Assembly (NCBI GenBank): GCA_046290495.1
Contig: JBKAGT010000005.1
Coordinates: forward strand, 1,426,001 to 1,490,000
Length of the DNA: 64,000 nucleotides
Origin: PGYR01 sp046290495
GTDB lineage: Bacteria > Bacteroidota > Ignavibacteria > Kapaibacteriales > UBA2268
Direction of reading: 5' to 3'
Shown: in pieces, positions 62,622 through 64,000 of the stretch
How the letters are laid out: each line of letters opens with the position of its first letter
Numbering within the stretch: the first letter of the stretch is position 1
Program-made: the position numbers and the translations under genes
Notes under the pieces: model-generated
The model's database searches: none
What the model saw: the letters and a program-made list of their open reading frames with translations, nothing else
What the model was told of the DNA's origin: nothing

Positions 62622-63287
62622 TTATTCAGGTTGAAAGCCGAATCCATCATGGTTTAAAATAAAGAATTGACCATCTACCTTTAGAAGAACAATAAATTCA
62701 CCTTCAGGAATATCTGGAAAGTGATCTTCATCATCAAATTCTATCTCAGTATCACCATTATTTACTATATAATAAAGTGCATTATCTGGCAAATTTGGAT
62801 TCAAATCATCAACTTCAAAATAGTCATCATCATCACCTGTATATACCATTATGTTTGAAGTGATGTCTCCTAGTTCAGTAGCATTTGTAAATTCTTCAGA
62901 ATTTAAACTAAAGTTTCCCTTTACTCTTAGCTCAGAGCCAATCAAACCAGATCTAGCTGATACTTCAACTAAGTAGTCTAATCTAAATTGAGCAATAAGT
63001 GTTCCATCGTCAAATACATTCAATACATGTGATGTAGTAACAGATGCTTCATTGATGTTTGTCCAATCTGTACTCCCTACACCAACAGGGAAAACTAACA
63101 AGCCAGAAGAGTTAGGCGTAACTGGGTCAATATTTTCACTATAGATAGATGGATTTGATCCTTCAGTAACTGTAACTGAAATATTGTCACCATCACTATA
63201 ATTTACAACAGCTACAATAGGGCTAAGCGAATAAGCCAGGGTAGTAGAAGCAATAGCAACAGCTATTAGCAATAATAATTTTTTCAT
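62622..63287 (-). CDS. Secreted protein, paralogue 1 of a tandem pair
   Basis: A 221-residue protein with a signal peptide (LLLIAVAIASTTLAYS). It repeats the motifs of the next gene almost word for word, including the cut site LAYSLSPIVAVVNYSDG. It is acidic in the middle (GDDDDYFEVDDLNPNLPDN). No T9SS tail is seen; it ends FFILNHDGFGFQPE. It has its own candidate promoter upstream, adjoining the portal gene. Confidence 0.68.
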   Translation of the reverse strand: MKKLLLLIAVAIASTTLAYSLSPIVAVVNYSDGDNISVTVTEGSNPSIYSENIDPVTPNSSGLLVFPVGVGSTDWTNINEASVTTSHVLNVFDDGTLIAQFRLDYLVEVSARSGLIGSELRVKGNFSLNSEEFTNATELGDITSNIMVYTGDDDDYFEVDDLNPNLPDNALYYIVNNGDTEIEFDDEDHFPDIPEGEFIVLLKVDGQFFILNHDGFGFQPE

Positions 63288-63325
63288 AAGACACTCTATA
63301 TATTATTTATTTAAACAATTATCCA

Positions 63326-63356
63326 CAAATTTATGAAAAATAATTGACTATACAAC
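63326..63356 (-). promoter_or_regulatory. Candidate promoter of the secreted paralogue pair
   Basis: On the minus strand GTTG (63353-63356), 19 bases, TAAATTTG (63326-63333). The -33 box has one mismatch to TTTG. Its -33 box lies at the end of the portal gene. Confidence 0.45.
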
Positions 63357-64000
63357 CAAATCTTTCTTCTCATAGCCATATTTTTCCATCCAGTATTCCT
63401 TTGTAAACTCAACGGCGCCACTGTTTAATAGCTTTATATCTCTTTCTAATCTAGTGTCTATATCTTCTAATTCCTCTCTAAATTTGAACTTAGCGTCAAT
63501 GATAGCACCAAAGTTTAGCTCAGATATATAGCTTATCAGCGTGTTTACTGCTTCCTCTACAAGCAATTTATCAGCTAATACTAGTTCCTCCCTTATCTTG
63601 TAGTGGGTTTCGGCGGCAGCTTTACTACCATTGGTCACATCAGTAGTCAAAGTTTGTGACAGTATAGCCTTTGATATCTCTTTGTTGCTTAGCTTTATCA
63701 TTTCATTATACAGCCGCACTGAACTATACCTATGCGGTTCTGCAATTTCTATATCTATGTCATTCGGTGTCACTATTACGCTGTCCTCAGTCATATTCGC
63801 TAAGTGCTGAACCAAGGAATCCGCCTCATTTTGAGTAGCTCCTCGGGTGTATTTACCTATCAATATCGGCATTCCGTATCGCTCCATGAAGTTAACCCAA
63901 AACCTCATACCCCCATTCTTAAACTTCACTGGCCAATAGCACTTCGATAGCAAAGCAATACCGTAAGGATTCTGATAACTAGCACGGTAACGCAAATCCA
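63348..64000 (-). CDS. Phage portal protein, Mu gp29-like (DUF935), C-terminal part
   Basis: The open frame runs through the window's right edge, so at least the N-terminal part is missing; the codon at 63993-63995 is an internal Leu (TTG), preceded by Asp (63996-63998). The 217 visible residues carry DUF935 hallmarks: NPYGIALLSKCYWPVKFKNG, MERYGMPILIGKYTRGAT (RYGMP and GKY motif), NKEISKAILSQTLTTDV and a following ETHYKIREELV. DUF935 proteins are the portals of Mu-like phages, forming the ring through which DNA enters the head. The packaging partner terL lies 10 kb away at 51816. Confidence 0.85.
   Translation of the reverse strand, partial: DLRYRASYQNPYGIALLSKCYWPVKFKNGGMRFWVNFMERYGMPILIGKYTRGATQNEADSLVQHLANMTEDSVIVTPNDIDIEIAEPHRYSSVRLYNEMIKLSNKEISKAILSQTLTTDVTNGSKAAAETHYKIREELVLADKLLVEEAVNTLISYISELNFGAIIDAKFKFREELEDIDTRLERDIKLLNSGAVEFTKEYWMEKYGYEKKDLVV

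Noticed and set aside
51816..64000. Ordinary complete prophage
   Set aside because: Only two packaging genes are seen, in the wrong order, with clear host genes between and no integrase, capsid, tail or lysis gene in the window.
1..64000. tRNA, rRNA or tmRNA genes
   Set aside because: Intergenic gaps were read for TTCGA-type T-loops and acceptor stems; none was convincing, although a covariance search was not possible here.

Overview
The window is AT-rich bacterial chromosome, almost fully coding. It looks like a member of the Bacteroidota/Ignavibacteria/Kapabacteria (FCB) group. The evidence is type IX secretion tails (YPNP...N and GxYxxK/R endings) on four secreted proteins, many SxC-type lipoproteins, a menaquinone methyltransferase, a lycopene cyclase, and promoters of the form TTTG-N19/20-TAnnTTTG in front of rpmG and rplS. 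Shine-Dalgarno-like motifs are visible, and TTG starts are common (24348, 26851, 41546, 50502, 53303, 57135). No rRNA, tRNA, CRISPR array or transposase was found. The phylum is an inference from these traits.

Layout. 1-9.1 kb: end of a coiled-coil gene, rqcH-like NFACT gene, ECF sigma factor, egtB, menG/ubiE, Sua5-type tsaC, a secreted PQQ-type sugar dehydrogenase and a Big2/T9SS protein. 9.2-13.6 kb: a TPR adenylate cyclase and a PhoD phosphatase with a T9SS tail. 13.7-16.6 kb: a very AT-rich block in which four copies of a palindromic repeat separate small lipoprotein and membrane-protein genes like cassettes. 16.6-23.1 kb: a minus-strand run of MBL hydrolase, lipoproteins, hutI, manC and a tandem triplet of related lipoproteins. 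23.2-31.1 kb: DUF302, an outer-membrane protein with an apparent ATT start, a LysE exporter, lycopene cyclase, rpmG, and an antiporter-M16-M16 operon. 31.1-39.8 kb: dispersed repeats and two giant secreted proteins carrying a seven-bladed propeller nested inside a KNH-type domain.

39.8-51.8 kb is mostly housekeeping: purN, rplS, TlpA, then a nadC-ferritin-smpB-tyrS operon, a histidine kinase, and the ychF-thiamine-binding-rmuC-GATase-glycosyltransferase run. 51.8-64 kb mixes host genes (PAS/GAF kinase, GT2, dCMP deaminase, ABC exporter, rsmB, outer-membrane protein, two paralogous secreted proteins) with two phage head-packaging genes. These are a complete terminase large subunit at 51.8 kb and a Mu gp29-like (DUF935) portal cut by the window's right edge. 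They stand about 10 kb apart, in reverse of the usual terL-portal order, with no other recognisable phage gene between them.

The most unusual signals are the scattered packaging genes (prophage relic or gene-transfer-agent-like system), the repeat-bounded lipoprotein cassettes with a conserved leader and signal peptide but unrelated mature parts, and the nested propeller insertion in the two giant surface proteins.
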